Shown piece by piece: positions 48,210 to 57,117 of a stretch of 64,000 nt of DNA (the stretch's first letter is position 1; the number at the start of each line of letters is the position of its first letter). Both the position numbers and the translations under genes were made by a program. The stretch comes from Limnohabitans sp. TEGF004 (GTDB taxonomy: Bacteria > Pseudomonadota > Gammaproteobacteria > Burkholderiales > Burkholderiaceae_C): NCBI RefSeq assembly GCF_027924965.1, contig NZ_AP027056.1:1116001-1180000 (forward strand), in the 5' to 3' direction. Below the pieces are notes generated by a model. The model made no database searches. It saw only the letters and a program-made list of their open reading frames with translations, and was not told where the DNA came from.

Positions 48210-49457
48210 ATGAAATTGAATCAATTGTTTTTGGCCTGCGCTGCCGCTTTGTCAGTGTCTGCAGCAGTGGCGGGCGAGGTCGAAGTCCTGCATTACTGGA
48301 CATCGGGTGGTGAAGCCAAATCAGCGGCTGAGCTGAAAAAAATCATGGCTGCCAAAGGCCATGCTTGGAAAGACTTCGCAGTTGCGGGTGGCGGCGGTGA
48401 CAACGCGATGACCGTGTTGAAGAGCCGCGTGGTGGCAGGCAACCCACCTTCAGCCGCACAAATCAAAGGCCCCGCCATTCAAGAGTGGGCGCAAGAGGGC
48501 GTGTTGGCCAACTTGGACAGCGTGGCGCAAGCCGAGAAGTGGGACAGCTTGTTGCCACAGGTGGTGGCCAATGTCATGAAATACAAAGGCAACTACGTGG
48601 CAGCGCCCGTCAACGTGCACCGCGTGAACTGGGTGTGGGCCAACCCAGAGGTTTTGAAGAAGGCAGGCGTGTCTGCCATGCCCACCAACTACGACGAGTT
48701 CTTTGTTGCAGCTGACAAGATCAAAAAAGCAGGCTTTATTGCGGTGGCCCACGGTGGTCAAAACTGGCAAGACTTCACCACCTTTGAATCGGTGGTGTTG
48801 GGTGTGGGTGGTGCCAAGTTTTACCAAGATGCTTTGGTCAAGCTCGATCCCAAAGCCTTGAACAGCCCGACCATGAAAAAGTCGCTTGAGACCTTCCGCA
48901 AGATCAAGGGCTACACCGATGCGGCTTCGCCTGGCCGCGATTGGAACTTGGCCACAGCCATGGTCATGCAAGGCAAAGCAGGCTTTCAGTTCATGGGTGA
49001 CTGGGCCAAAGGCGAGTTTGTGGCCGCAGGCAAAAAACCTGGCAAAGACTTCTTGTGTGCGGCAGCCCCAGGCACCGCCAAGTCTTACACCTTCAACGTC
49101 GATTCATTTGCGATGTTCAAGCTCAAAGATGCCAGCGCACAAAAAGCCCAAGGTGACTTGGCGGCCGCCATCATGAGCACAGACTTCCAAGAGGTGTTCA
49201 ACCTCAACAAGGGTTCTATCCCTGTGCGCTTGAGCATGTCGATGGCTAAGTTTGACGATTGCGCCAAGCTCTCAAGCAAAGATTTCGTGGACACCGCCAA
49301 GACTGGCGGCTTGGTCCCCTCCGTCGCCCACGGCATGGCGATTTCGCCAGCGACCGAAGGCGCAATCAAAGATTTGGTGAGCCAGTTCTGGAACGACGAC
49401 AAGATCAGCATTGACGACGGTCAAAAGCGTCTTGTTGCGGCCGCAGCCACCAAATAA
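48210..49457 (+). CDS. gtsA: Glucose/mannose-type ABC transporter, sugar-binding protein
   Basis: 415 residues with a signal peptide (to about residue 21, SAAVAG) and a family-1 solute-binding fold: VEVLHYWTSGGEAKSAAELK, then AVAGGGGDNAMTVLKSRVVAG, PVNVHRVNWVWAN and FQFMGDWAKGEF. The overall pattern follows Pseudomonas GtsA/GltB glucose-binding proteins. It delivers the sugar to the GtsB/GtsC channel. ATG 48210 has GGAGCGA upstream; an in-frame start at 48192 is not supported. First gene of the sugar operon. Confidence 0.88.
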   Translation: MKLNQLFLACAAALSVSAAVAGEVEVLHYWTSGGEAKSAAELKKIMAAKGHAWKDFAVAGGGGDNAMTVLKSRVVAGNPPSAAQIKGPAIQEWAQEGVLANLDSVAQAEKWDSLLPQVVANVMKYKGNYVAAPVNVHRVNWVWANPEVLKKAGVSAMPTNYDEFFVAADKIKKAGFIAVAHGGQNWQDFTTFESVVLGVGGAKFYQDALVKLDPKALNSPTMKKSLETFRKIKGYTDAASPGRDWNLATAMVMQGKAGFQFMGDWAKGEFVAAGKKPGKDFLCAAAPGTAKSYTFNVDSFAMFKLKDASAQKAQGDLAAAIMSTDFQEVFNLNKGSIPVRLSMSMAKFDDCAKLSSKDFVDTAKTGGLVPSVAHGMAISPATEGAIKDLVSQFWNDDKISIDDGQKRLVAAAATK

Positions 49458-49501
49458 GCAGCAGCTCGACTGTTGAAACATAAACCTTGGAGATACAAAC
49501 A

Positions 49502-50728
49502 ATGAAGATGAAATTAACTTGTGTGGCTGCTGCTTTGTGCTGCTTGAGCACAGCCGCTTTGGCCGCTGATGTGGGCGGTGTGGAAGTCACCGGCTACAGC
49601 CGTGGCGGTGGTGTGTACAGCTACAACAAAGACCAACAGGTCAAAGGTGGCTTGAGCTTGGGCGGTGATTTGCAAAAGTACCGTTTGGGTAACGAGGGTG
49701 ACTATGGTGTTGAAGTCAACATCGCCAAAACCTTTGACGTCGAAGGCGTGAAATACAAACTCGATTACATGCCCACCAAATGGAATAGCGGCAATGTCGG
49801 CACAGAACAAGCCTTCGTGGAGATGAGTGGTTTGAGCTTTGCACCCGAAGCCAAAATCTGGGCTGGCCAACGCCGTCTTCGTATTCAAGACGTGCACATC
49901 GTGGATCACTTCTTGATGGACTACGGCGTCAACCAAGGTTCAGGCTTCACAGATTTGGCCGTGGGTGGCATGAAATTGGGCGCAGCTTTGCAAACAGGCG
50001 ATACCTTTGACGCAAAAATGATTGCAGGTACATCTGCCAACAAGTTGAATTTGGATCTGTCTGAAATCAAGACGAATCCTGGTGGTAAAGCCCGCGTATT
50101 GGTGACCTCGGTTAGCACTTCAGGCTTGAAGAGCAGCGGTGGTTCTGGCTTCACTGTGAGCCACAACCAATCTGACTTTGTTGTGAAGGGCTTGACCAAC
50201 AGCTTGTTCTTGCAAACCTCTAGTGGCTACGCCAATATCAATGGTCGATTTGGAGCGTTCTACGATGCCGCTGGTGCAGCGACTGTCTACGGCAAGAAAA
50301 CAAACCGTATTGCTGACTCGATCAACTGGCAGTCAGGCGCGTTTGGTGGGCAAGCGATCTTGGGTTACCAAACGACCAAGTCCGATGACCCAGCTGTCAC
50401 TTACACCATCAAAGATACCTCTCTGGGTGGCCGCGTGTCCTACGCTGTTTCTAAGAATTTCAAGTGGTTGGTTGAAGCAGGCACCACATCACGCAAGTTC
50501 AGCGACAACCAAGCCGCACAGCGCTTGAACAAGCTGACGATCGCGCCCACATTGGCTTTGTCTCCAGACTTCTGGTCACGTCCTGAGTTGCGTTTTTACG
50601 TGACAAAAGCCAACTGGAACCAAGCTGCTTCTGATGCGAACAACGGTGGTACAGGTGAAGGTGCGTTTGGTACCAACGGCAGAAAATCACAAACACTCGC
50701 TGGCGTCCAGTACGAAGTGTGGTGGTAA
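49502..50728 (+). CDS. LamB-type carbohydrate porin
   Basis: 408 residues with a signal peptide (cleavage near residue 21) and an outer membrane beta-barrel. LamB features include YRLGNEGDYGVEVNIAKTF, WAGQRRLRIQDVHIVDHFLM, and the C-terminal SRPELRFYVTKANWN and GVQYEVWW ending in aromatic residues. It should pass glucose or oligosaccharides through the outer membrane. It sits inside the ABC operon right after the binding protein, where Pseudomonas carries an OprB-type porin further along. Confidence 0.87.
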   Translation: MKMKLTCVAAALCCLSTAALAADVGGVEVTGYSRGGGVYSYNKDQQVKGGLSLGGDLQKYRLGNEGDYGVEVNIAKTFDVEGVKYKLDYMPTKWNSGNVGTEQAFVEMSGLSFAPEAKIWAGQRRLRIQDVHIVDHFLMDYGVNQGSGFTDLAVGGMKLGAALQTGDTFDAKMIAGTSANKLNLDLSEIKTNPGGKARVLVTSVSTSGLKSSGGSGFTVSHNQSDFVVKGLTNSLFLQTSSGYANINGRFGAFYDAAGAATVYGKKTNRIADSINWQSGAFGGQAILGYQTTKSDDPAVTYTIKDTSLGGRVSYAVSKNFKWLVEAGTTSRKFSDNQAAQRLNKLTIAPTLALSPDFWSRPELRFYVTKANWNQAASDANNGGTGEGAFGTNGRKSQTLAGVQYEVWW

Positions 50729-50749
50729 GCAAGGGTTGAACGAGGGATT

Positions 50750-50777
50750 GGGAAAGGGGCAACCCTTTCCCTTTTTT
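50750..50777 (+). terminator. Intrinsic terminator inside the sugar operon
   Basis: Perfect 9-bp stem GGGAAAGGG (50750-50758) and CCCTTTCCC (50763-50771) with a GCAA tetraloop and six Ts (50772-50777). It lies between the porin and permease genes, 23 bases before the permease start, so downstream genes depend on readthrough or a hidden promoter. Confidence 0.93.
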
Positions 50778-50800
50778 GCTTCTTACATAAAGGCATCCAG

Positions 50801-51682
50801 ATGCAAAAGCATCGCTTAGAAACGTTGATACCCAAATTGGTGGTCGCTCCTGGCTTGTTGCTGGGTTTTGCGTTCATCTATGGCTTCATGATTTGGAACG
50901 GTGTGTTGTCAGTCACCGCGTCTCGCATGCTGCCCAATTACGAATTGGTTGGCTTGGCGCAATATGCCAAGTTGTGGGAGATGGACCGCTGGTGGGTCGC
51001 CCTGAAAAATCTCGCCATTTTCGGCGTCGGTTATGTCGGCGGTGCGATGGCCCTCGGTGTGTTCCTTGCTGTGCTGTTGGACCAAAAGGTACGCGCAGAA
51101 GGTTTCATTCGCACGGTGTATCTGTACCCCATGGCCTTGTCATTTGTGGTGACGGGGACTGCTTGGAAATGGTTGCTCAACCCTAGCATGGGTTTAGAAA
51201 AACTTATGCATGACTGGGGCTGGGAAAGCTTCAGATTTGGTTGGTTGGTCGACAGCGAAATGGCTATTTACTGCGTGGTGATCGCTGGTATTTGGCAATC
51301 CGCGGGTTTTGCCATGGCTTTGTTTTTGGCGGGCTTGCGCGGGATTGATGACAGCATCATCAAAGCGGCTCAGATAGATGGTGCGTCGCTGCCGCGTATT
51401 TATTGGCGCATTGTGTTGCCTGCGTTGCGCCCTGTGTTTTTCTCAACCTTGATGGTGCTTTCTCATTTGGCCATCAAGAGCTTTGACCTCATCATGGCTT
51501 TGACGTCGGGTGGCCCCGGCTATGCCACGGACGTGCCAGCGACTTTCATGTATGCCATGAGCTTCACGCGTGGGCAAATTGGTTTGGGGGCAGCCAGTGC
51601 CACCATGATGTTGGCCACGGTGGCTGCCTTGGTCGTGCCTTATCTGTACAGCGAGTTGCGAGGTAAATCACATGAGCACTAA
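50801..51682 (+). CDS. gtsB: Sugar ABC transporter permease (GtsB)
   Basis: 293 residues with about six membrane segments. The EAA loop that docks the ATPase reads IIKAAQIDGASLPRIYWRIV, and LTSGGPGYATDV is typical of MalF-type sugar permeases. With GtsC it forms the inner-membrane channel. ATG 50801 follows the internal terminator; its 3' end overlaps gtsC by 11 bases. Confidence 0.9.
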   Translation: MQKHRLETLIPKLVVAPGLLLGFAFIYGFMIWNGVLSVTASRMLPNYELVGLAQYAKLWEMDRWWVALKNLAIFGVGYVGGAMALGVFLAVLLDQKVRAEGFIRTVYLYPMALSFVVTGTAWKWLLNPSMGLEKLMHDWGWESFRFGWLVDSEMAIYCVVIAGIWQSAGFAMALFLAGLRGIDDSIIKAAQIDGASLPRIYWRIVLPALRPVFFSTLMVLSHLAIKSFDLIMALTSGGPGYATDVPATFMYAMSFTRGQIGLGAASATMMLATVAALVVPYLYSELRGKSHEH

Positions 51683-52541
51683 GCTTTTTTCGATGCACAT
51701 GTTCTCGCGTGCATTGCTGTATGTCACGCTGTTGGTCGGCGCCGCATTCTTTTTGGCGCCTTTGTATGTGATGGTCGTGACCTCACTCAAAGATGCCGAC
51801 GAGATTCGCCAAAACAGCTTGGTCAGTTTGCCTGGCGGGATGAATTTTGATGCCTGGCGTTTGGCTTGGGACTCCGCTTGCACCGGCGCGCAGTGTTCTG
51901 GCTTAGAGCCCTTCTTTTGGAACTCGGTGTGGATGGCCGTTCCTGCTGTGTTGATCTCCACTACCTGGGGTGCACTCAACGGTTATGTGCTGAGCCTGTG
52001 GAAATTTCGCGGCAGCGAAACCTTGTTTGCCTTTTTGCTCTTTGGCGTGTTCATGCCATTTCAAGTGGTGCTGCTGCCCATGAGCCAAGTGTTGGGTTGG
52101 CTCGGTATGTCTAGCTCGATCGCTGGCCTGATCTTGGTTCACTTGTTGGCCGGTTTGCCCAGCACCACCTTGTTCTTTCGTAACTACTACGCCGCCGTGC
52201 CCAAAGATTTGCTCAACGCCGCACGCATGGATGGCGCAGGTTTTTGGATGATTTTTCTGCGCATCATCGTGCCCATGTCTACGCCCATCGTGATGGTGAC
52301 TTTGATTTGGCAGTTCACCCAAATTTGGAACGACTTTTTGTTCGGCGTGGCCTTCAGCGGCGCGGATTCCAAACCCATCACTGTGGGATTGAACAACTTG
52401 GCCAACACCACTAGCAGCGTCAAAGCCTACAACGTGGACATGGCCGCTGCATTGATTGCAGGCCTGCCCACTATGTTGGTCTACGTGGTGGCTGGACGAT
52501 ATTTTGTGCGCGGCCTGACCGCCGGCGCTGTGAAAGGTTAA
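51672..52541 (+). CDS. gtsC: Sugar ABC transporter permease (GtsC)
   Basis: 289 residues, MalG-type permease with about six membrane segments and an EAA loop LLNAARMDGAGFWMIFLRII. PLYVMVVTSLKDADEIR near the N-terminus is typical. It pairs with GtsB. ATG 51672 overlaps gtsB by 11 bases, indicating coupled translation. Confidence 0.9.
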   Translation: MSTKLFSMHMFSRALLYVTLLVGAAFFLAPLYVMVVTSLKDADEIRQNSLVSLPGGMNFDAWRLAWDSACTGAQCSGLEPFFWNSVWMAVPAVLISTTWGALNGYVLSLWKFRGSETLFAFLLFGVFMPFQVVLLPMSQVLGWLGMSSSIAGLILVHLLAGLPSTTLFFRNYYAAVPKDLLNAARMDGAGFWMIFLRIIVPMSTPIVMVTLIWQFTQIWNDFLFGVAFSGADSKPITVGLNNLANTTSSVKAYNVDMAAALIAGLPTMLVYVVAGRYFVRGLTAGAVKG

Positions 52542-52552
52542 GAGGAATAAGC

Positions 52553-53617
52553 ATGTCTTCAGCATTGAAAATCAGCGGCATTCGCAAATGCTTTGGTCAG
52601 GGTGACAACACGGTGGAGGTGCTCAAGCGCATCGACATCGATGTGGCACCCGGTGAGTTTTTAATTTTGGTCGGCCCTTCGGGCTGCGGTAAATCCACCT
52701 TGCTCAACATCATTGCGGGCCTGGAAGAACCCACAGAGGGCAGCATCTCCATTGGTGACAAAAACGTGGTGGGTGTACCGCCCGCACAACGTGACATTGC
52801 GATGGTGTTTCAAAGCTATGCGCTGTACCCCACGATGAGCGTGGCTGAGAATATTGGCTTCGCTCTCGAAATCCGCAAAGTACCCAAAGCTGAGCGCCAA
52901 GCGCGCATTGCCGAAGTGGCTGCCATGTTGCAGATAGAACATTTGCTTGACCGTCGTCCTTCGCAACTGTCCGGTGGCCAGCGTCAACGTGTGGCCATGG
53001 GCCGTGCTTTGGCGCGTAACCCGCAGCTGTTTTTGTTTGATGAACCTTTGTCAAACCTCGATGCCAAGTTGCGCGTGGAGATGCGTGCCGAGATCAAACG
53101 TTTGCACCAGCTCAGTGGTATCACCAGCGTGTATGTGACGCATGACCAAGTCGAGGCCATGACCTTGGGCAGTCGCATCGCGGTGATGAAGGGCGGGGTG
53201 TTGCAACAGCTCGGTACCCCCGATGAGATTTACAACCGACCCGCAAACACCTATGTGGCGACCTTCATTGGTTCGCCCACGATGAACTTGGTCGAGGGCA
53301 GGGCATCGGGGACTGGGCAGTTCACGGTGGCTGGTGCACAACTGGCTTTGGCCGTGCCCGACAACGCCAGCAAACCCACCTTGATGGGTTTGCGACCAGA
53401 ACACATCCGTTTGAATGATGCCGCGCCTTGGCGTGGTGTGGTGAATTTGGTGGAGCCCACAGGCGCTGACACCTATGTGGTGGTGGACACGGCGGCTGGC
53501 AAAGTCACGGTGCGCGCTGCGCCGCAAACACAGGTGCGCCCTGGTGACGCTGTGGGCTTGGACATTCAAGCCGAACACGTGACTTGGTTTGACCAAGCCT
53601 CGGGCTTGCGTTTGTAA
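52553..53617 (+). CDS. gtsD: Sugar ABC transporter ATPase (MalK/UgpC/GtsD type)
   Basis: 354 residues. Walker A GPSGCGKS (41-48), signature LSGGQRQRVAMGRALA, Walker B LFLFDEPLSNLD and a C-terminal TOBE-like regulatory domain (LMGLRPEHIRL). It powers GtsB/GtsC import. SD GAGGAA precedes ATG 52553 by 5 bases. It converges with the LacI-family gene, 3 bases apart, with no visible terminator. Confidence 0.92.
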   Translation: MSSALKISGIRKCFGQGDNTVEVLKRIDIDVAPGEFLILVGPSGCGKSTLLNIIAGLEEPTEGSISIGDKNVVGVPPAQRDIAMVFQSYALYPTMSVAENIGFALEIRKVPKAERQARIAEVAAMLQIEHLLDRRPSQLSGGQRQRVAMGRALARNPQLFLFDEPLSNLDAKLRVEMRAEIKRLHQLSGITSVYVTHDQVEAMTLGSRIAVMKGGVLQQLGTPDEIYNRPANTYVATFIGSPTMNLVEGRASGTGQFTVAGAQLALAVPDNASKPTLMGLRPEHIRLNDAAPWRGVVNLVEPTGADTYVVVDTAAGKVTVRAAPQTQVRPGDAVGLDIQAEHVTWFDQASGLRL

Positions 53618-53620
53618 AGT

Positions 53621-54646
53621 TCAGGTGCTGCCGCGCACCATCAGCTCATAGCCTACGTCCACGCTGGGCGTAGGCACATCCTCTTCACGCATCAGGTTCA
53701 GCAGCATCTTCGCCGCGGCTTCACCAATCGCAGCGCGTGGTGTGCGAATGGTGGTCAGGCCTGGGCCAACGAGATCGCTGCCTGTGAGGTCGTTGAAACC
53801 TGCAATCGCAAGCTGCTGAGGGACTTTGATTTTCAAGCGTTGAGCCGCCAACAACGCGCCTTGGGCCAAGTCATCGTTACAGAAGAAGATGGCGTCAATG
53901 CTGGGATCTTGGGCCATGATGTGTTGCAGCATCTCCCCCCCCAAAGCCATGGATGACGGCGACTTGTTGGTGTAGCTCAAGGCCTTGTCATACAGCTTGG
54001 CCGCCTTGAGTGTTTTGCGCCAACCGTCCAAACGCTGCATGGTCCGTGGGTCGAGTTGGGCGGCGGCAAAGGCAATGCGTTGGCGTCCGCGTTGCAGCAA
54101 ATGCTCGGTCAACGTCATAGCCGCTTGTGTTTGTGAGAACCCCACACTGTTGACATCGGGCGATTGGGCGAGCTCCATCATGTGCACACACGGAATGCCG
54201 CTTTTTTCAATCAGCTCACGTGCAGCATCACTGCGGTCTAAGCCTGTGACCAAGATACCTGCAGGGCGGTGCTGCAACTGTTCGCGCAAAAGTTGTTCTT
54301 CTTCACGGGTGTCGTAGTGGGTGATGCCAATCAGGGTTTGGTAGCCCGCATGGCGCAGTGTTTTTTGGATGGACTCCAACACGTCCACAAACAGGTTGTT
54401 GGACAACATCGGAATCAACACCGCCACGTGGTCGCTGTGACGCGAGGCGAGGGCGCGTGCGGCGGGGTCAGGGGTGTAGCCCAGTTTCAAAGCGGCGGCT
54501 TTGACGCGGTCGGTCAAATCAGAGGCCACCGCACGTTCACCGCGTAACGCACGCGACACCGTGATGGGGCTGACCTTGGCCAAAGCGGCCACATCCGCCA
54601 GCGTGACGCGGCCGGTGGCGCGAGAACGGGTTTTGGTGGACTTCAT
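53621..54646 (-). CDS. gntR: LacI-family regulator (gluconate repressor type)
   Basis: 341 residues. N-terminal LacI helix-turn-helix and hinge (VTLADVAALAKVSPITVSRALRG, ALKLGYTPDPAARALAS), then a periplasmic-binding-like effector domain. It resembles GntR-subfamily gluconate repressors, and it is divergent from gluconokinase; two palindromes in the shared region are candidate operators. It probably represses gntK and the TRAP genes, and itself, until gluconate or a relative binds. Control of the glucose ABC operon is not supported because that operon lacks the palindrome. Confidence 0.88.
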   Translation of the reverse strand: MKSTKTRSRATGRVTLADVAALAKVSPITVSRALRGERAVASDLTDRVKAAALKLGYTPDPAARALASRHSDHVAVLIPMLSNNLFVDVLESIQKTLRHAGYQTLIGITHYDTREEEQLLREQLQHRPAGILVTGLDRSDAARELIEKSGIPCVHMMELAQSPDVNSVGFSQTQAAMTLTEHLLQRGRQRIAFAAAQLDPRTMQRLDGWRKTLKAAKLYDKALSYTNKSPSSMALGGEMLQHIMAQDPSIDAIFFCNDDLAQGALLAAQRLKIKVPQQLAIAGFNDLTGSDLVGPGLTTIRTPRAAIGEAAAKMLLNLMREEDVPTPSVDVGYELMVRGST

Positions 54647-54779
54647 TTGGCTCAGGGTTTTTGCTAGGTTGGGAGCTGTATGGTTTGTTTATGATAGCGC
54701 TATCCAAGAGTGAACGATGTGATGGTTATCACGGGGTTCGCTCTACTTTTTACCAAAATGGGATAGCGCTATCCAGTCT
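54647..54779. promoter_or_regulatory. Divergent operator region: two GATAGCGCTATC palindromes
   Basis: GATAGCGCTATC at 54693-54704 and GGATAGCGCTATCC at 54761-54774 are perfect dyads with a central CG, as LacI-family proteins prefer. Their centres are 69 bases apart, which would allow looping between two bound dimers. The second ends 5 bases before the gntK ATG and would also block translation-proximal transcription; the first lies near the regulator's own promoter. Confidence 0.85.
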
Positions 54780-55298
54780 ATGAATGAATCTGAGTTGATG
54801 AGTCCTGTGGTCATCATGGGTGTGGCCGGTTGCGGCAAGTCCAGCTTTGCGGCAGCTTTGTCGCAGGCGTTGGGCTGGCAGTTGATTGAAGGGGATGAGT
54901 TCCATCCGCCTGAAAACGTCAACAAAATGCGCGCTGGCATTCCATTGACTGACGATGACCGTGCAGGTTGGTTGGATGCGTTGGCCAATGAGCTGGTGCA
55001 ATGTGGCCCGCATGCGGTGCTCACGTGTTCGGCCCTGAAAAAAGCCTACCGCGACCGTTTGCGCCAAAGCGTGCCGACCTTGCGTTTTGTGCACCTGGAC
55101 CTCACGCGTGAGCAATCCATCGCACGTGTGACGCAACGACCAGGCCACTACTTTCAGCCCGCGTTGGTAGACAGCCAGTTTGCGGCCTTAGAAAAACCAG
55201 TGGACGAAGCCGGTGTGTTCACCGCAGACGCCACGCAAAGTATTGAAACGATCCAAGTGCAAGTGTGTGCTTGGTTGCAAGCCAAGGAGTGTGCATGA
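54780..55298 (+). CDS. gntK: Gluconokinase
   Basis: 172 residues, thermoresistant gluconokinase family. P-loop GVAGCGKS (14-21), LIEGDEFHPPENVNKMRAG and TCSALKKAYRDRLR are the family motifs. It phosphorylates gluconate to 6-phosphogluconate, feeding the Entner-Doudoroff or pentose phosphate pathway. ATG 54780 lies just downstream of the second operator; ATG 54798 is a possible later start. Its stop overlaps the TRAP small subunit start as ATGA. Confidence 0.93.
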   Translation: MNESELMSPVVIMGVAGCGKSSFAAALSQALGWQLIEGDEFHPPENVNKMRAGIPLTDDDRAGWLDALANELVQCGPHAVLTCSALKKAYRDRLRQSVPTLRFVHLDLTREQSIARVTQRPGHYFQPALVDSQFAALEKPVDEAGVFTADATQSIETIQVQVCAWLQAKECA

Positions 55299-55795
55299 GT
55301 ACAAATCAAACCACCTCACGCAGTCAGGCACTAGCGCACGTGATGATGGCCGCGTGTTTGGGTGTCATGGCGGTGGCCGTGTTTTTCAACGTGGTATTGC
55401 GCTACGGTTTTGGCAGCGGCATTGCGGCGAGTGAAGAGCTCTCGCGTTTGTTGTTTGTGTGGATGGTGTTCATTGGCGCCACCGCAGCTTATCCAGCGGG
55501 TGAGCACATGGCCTTCACCAGTTTCATTGCCAGTTTGCGCAAGCATCCAAACACCATCCAAGCCTTGACGATTTTGATACGGAGCTTGGTGATCTTGAGC
55601 TGCGTGATGTTAGGCCGTGGTGCTTGGCAACAGGTGGAAGTGGGCTTTGCCAGCAACTCGGTGGTGTTGGGTTACCCCAATTGGTTGCTGCCATTGCCTG
55701 TGTTGTTGTCCTCATTGGCGATTGGCTTGATGGCATTCAAAGAATTGATTCAGAACAAAGCTATGGACTTTGACCACGGCGTGGACGTGGAGTAA
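55295..55795 (+). CDS. dctQ: TRAP transporter small membrane subunit (DctQ)
   Basis: 166 residues with four membrane helices and the DctQ motif ASEELSRLLFVWMVFIGA. With DctM it forms the sodium- or proton-driven membrane part of the TRAP importer. ATG 55295 overlaps gntK by 4 bases, giving coupled translation; the substrate is probably gluconate or a related sugar acid, from context. Confidence 0.9.
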   Translation: MSTNQTTSRSQALAHVMMAACLGVMAVAVFFNVVLRYGFGSGIAASEELSRLLFVWMVFIGATAAYPAGEHMAFTSFIASLRKHPNTIQALTILIRSLVILSCVMLGRGAWQQVEVGFASNSVVLGYPNWLLPLPVLLSSLAIGLMAFKELIQNKAMDFDHGVDVE

Positions 55796-55800
55796 ACAGC

Positions 55801-57093
55801 ATGACACCAGAAGCACAAGCATTCATTGTTTTCTCGGTGGGCATGTTGTTGCTCATGGGCATTGGCCTGAACATGGCGTTTGCCTTGGTTCTCACAGGCG
55901 CAGGCATGGCCTGGACCCTTGATTTTTGGGACACCCAGTTGCTGGCCCAAAACTTGGTGGCGGGCGTGGACAGCTTTCCTTTATTGGCCGTGCCGTTCTT
56001 CATCTTGGCCGGTGAATTGATGAACTCTGGCGGCATCAGCCGCCGCATCATTGACATGGCCCAAGCGTGGGTGGGACACATCCGTGGTGGTTTGGGTTTT
56101 GTCGCGATTGGTGCTGCGGTGCTCATGGCCAGCATGAGTGGTTCAGCCTTGGCGGATACAGCCGCTTTGGCCACGATTTTGTTGCCCATGATGAAGCGTC
56201 AGGGCTATCCCATGCACACCTCAGCGGGGTTGATTGCCTCGGGCGGCATCATTGCCCCCATCATCCCGCCGTCCATGCCCTTTGTGATTTATGGCGTGAC
56301 CACCAACACTTCTATTTCTTCCTTGTTTTTGTCTGGCATCGTGCCCGGCATCATCATGGGCATTGGCTTGATCATTGCGTGGAAGCTTCAACTGCGTCAC
56401 ATTGATTTGCCTCACGGCGAAAAACTTCCCTTGATTGAACGTTTGCACGCCACACGCAAAGCCTTCTGGGCCATGCTCATGCCGCTCATCATCATTGGTG
56501 GCATGAAGACGGGCATCTTCACGCCCACCGAAGCGGCCGTGGTCGCCGCGTTTTACGCCTTGGTCGTCGCGTTGGTGATTCACCGCGAAATGAAGCTGAT
56601 TGAAATTCACGAGGTCTTGGTGCGTGCTGCCAAAACCACGGCGGTGGTGATGTTCTTGTGTGCGGGCGCACAAGTGGCTAGCTACATGATCACCTTGGCA
56701 GATTTGCCCACGGTGCTCACAGGTTGGTTGGGCCCGCTGGTCGAGAGCCCACGCGTGTTGATGGCGGTGATGATGATCACGCTGGTGCTGATTGGCACGG
56801 CGTTGGACCTCACCCCCACGATTTTGATTTTTGCGCCCGTGATGTTGCCCATCGCGGTGAAGGCTGGCATTGACCCCGTGTATTTCGGTTTGATGTTTGT
56901 GCTCAATGGCGCGATTGGTTTGATCACACCGCCTGTCGGCACTGTGCTCAATGTGGTGGCGGGTGTGGGACGTTTGTCCATGCACCAAGTCATCAAAGGG
57001 GTGAACCCGTTTTTGGTGACTTACCTCATCATCTTGACTGCGTTTGTTTTGTTCCCACAAATCGTGACCGCCCCTGTGGCGTGGATGCGATAA
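55801..57093 (+). CDS. dctM: TRAP transporter large membrane subunit (DctM)
   Basis: 430 residues with about twelve membrane helices. DctM family motifs are AVPFFILAGELMNSGGISRR, MSGSALADTAALATILLP and ASGGIIAPIIPPSMPFVIYG. It is the transport channel of the TRAP system. ATG 55801 lies 5 bases after dctQ. Confidence 0.92.
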   Translation: MTPEAQAFIVFSVGMLLLMGIGLNMAFALVLTGAGMAWTLDFWDTQLLAQNLVAGVDSFPLLAVPFFILAGELMNSGGISRRIIDMAQAWVGHIRGGLGFVAIGAAVLMASMSGSALADTAALATILLPMMKRQGYPMHTSAGLIASGGIIAPIIPPSMPFVIYGVTTNTSISSLFLSGIVPGIIMGIGLIIAWKLQLRHIDLPHGEKLPLIERLHATRKAFWAMLMPLIIIGGMKTGIFTPTEAAVVAAFYALVVALVIHREMKLIEIHEVLVRAAKTTAVVMFLCAGAQVASYMITLADLPTVLTGWLGPLVESPRVLMAVMMITLVLIGTALDLTPTILIFAPVMLPIAVKAGIDPVYFGLMFVLNGAIGLITPPVGTVLNVVAGVGRLSMHQVIKGVNPFLVTYLIILTAFVLFPQIVTAPVAWMR

Positions 57094-57117
57094 GTTTTTA
57101 ACCCAAGGAGACTTCCC

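Noticed and set aside
54693..54774. Repeated palindrome considered as mobile-element ends
   Set aside because: No transposase or target duplication; the dyad and location suit a LacI-family operator.
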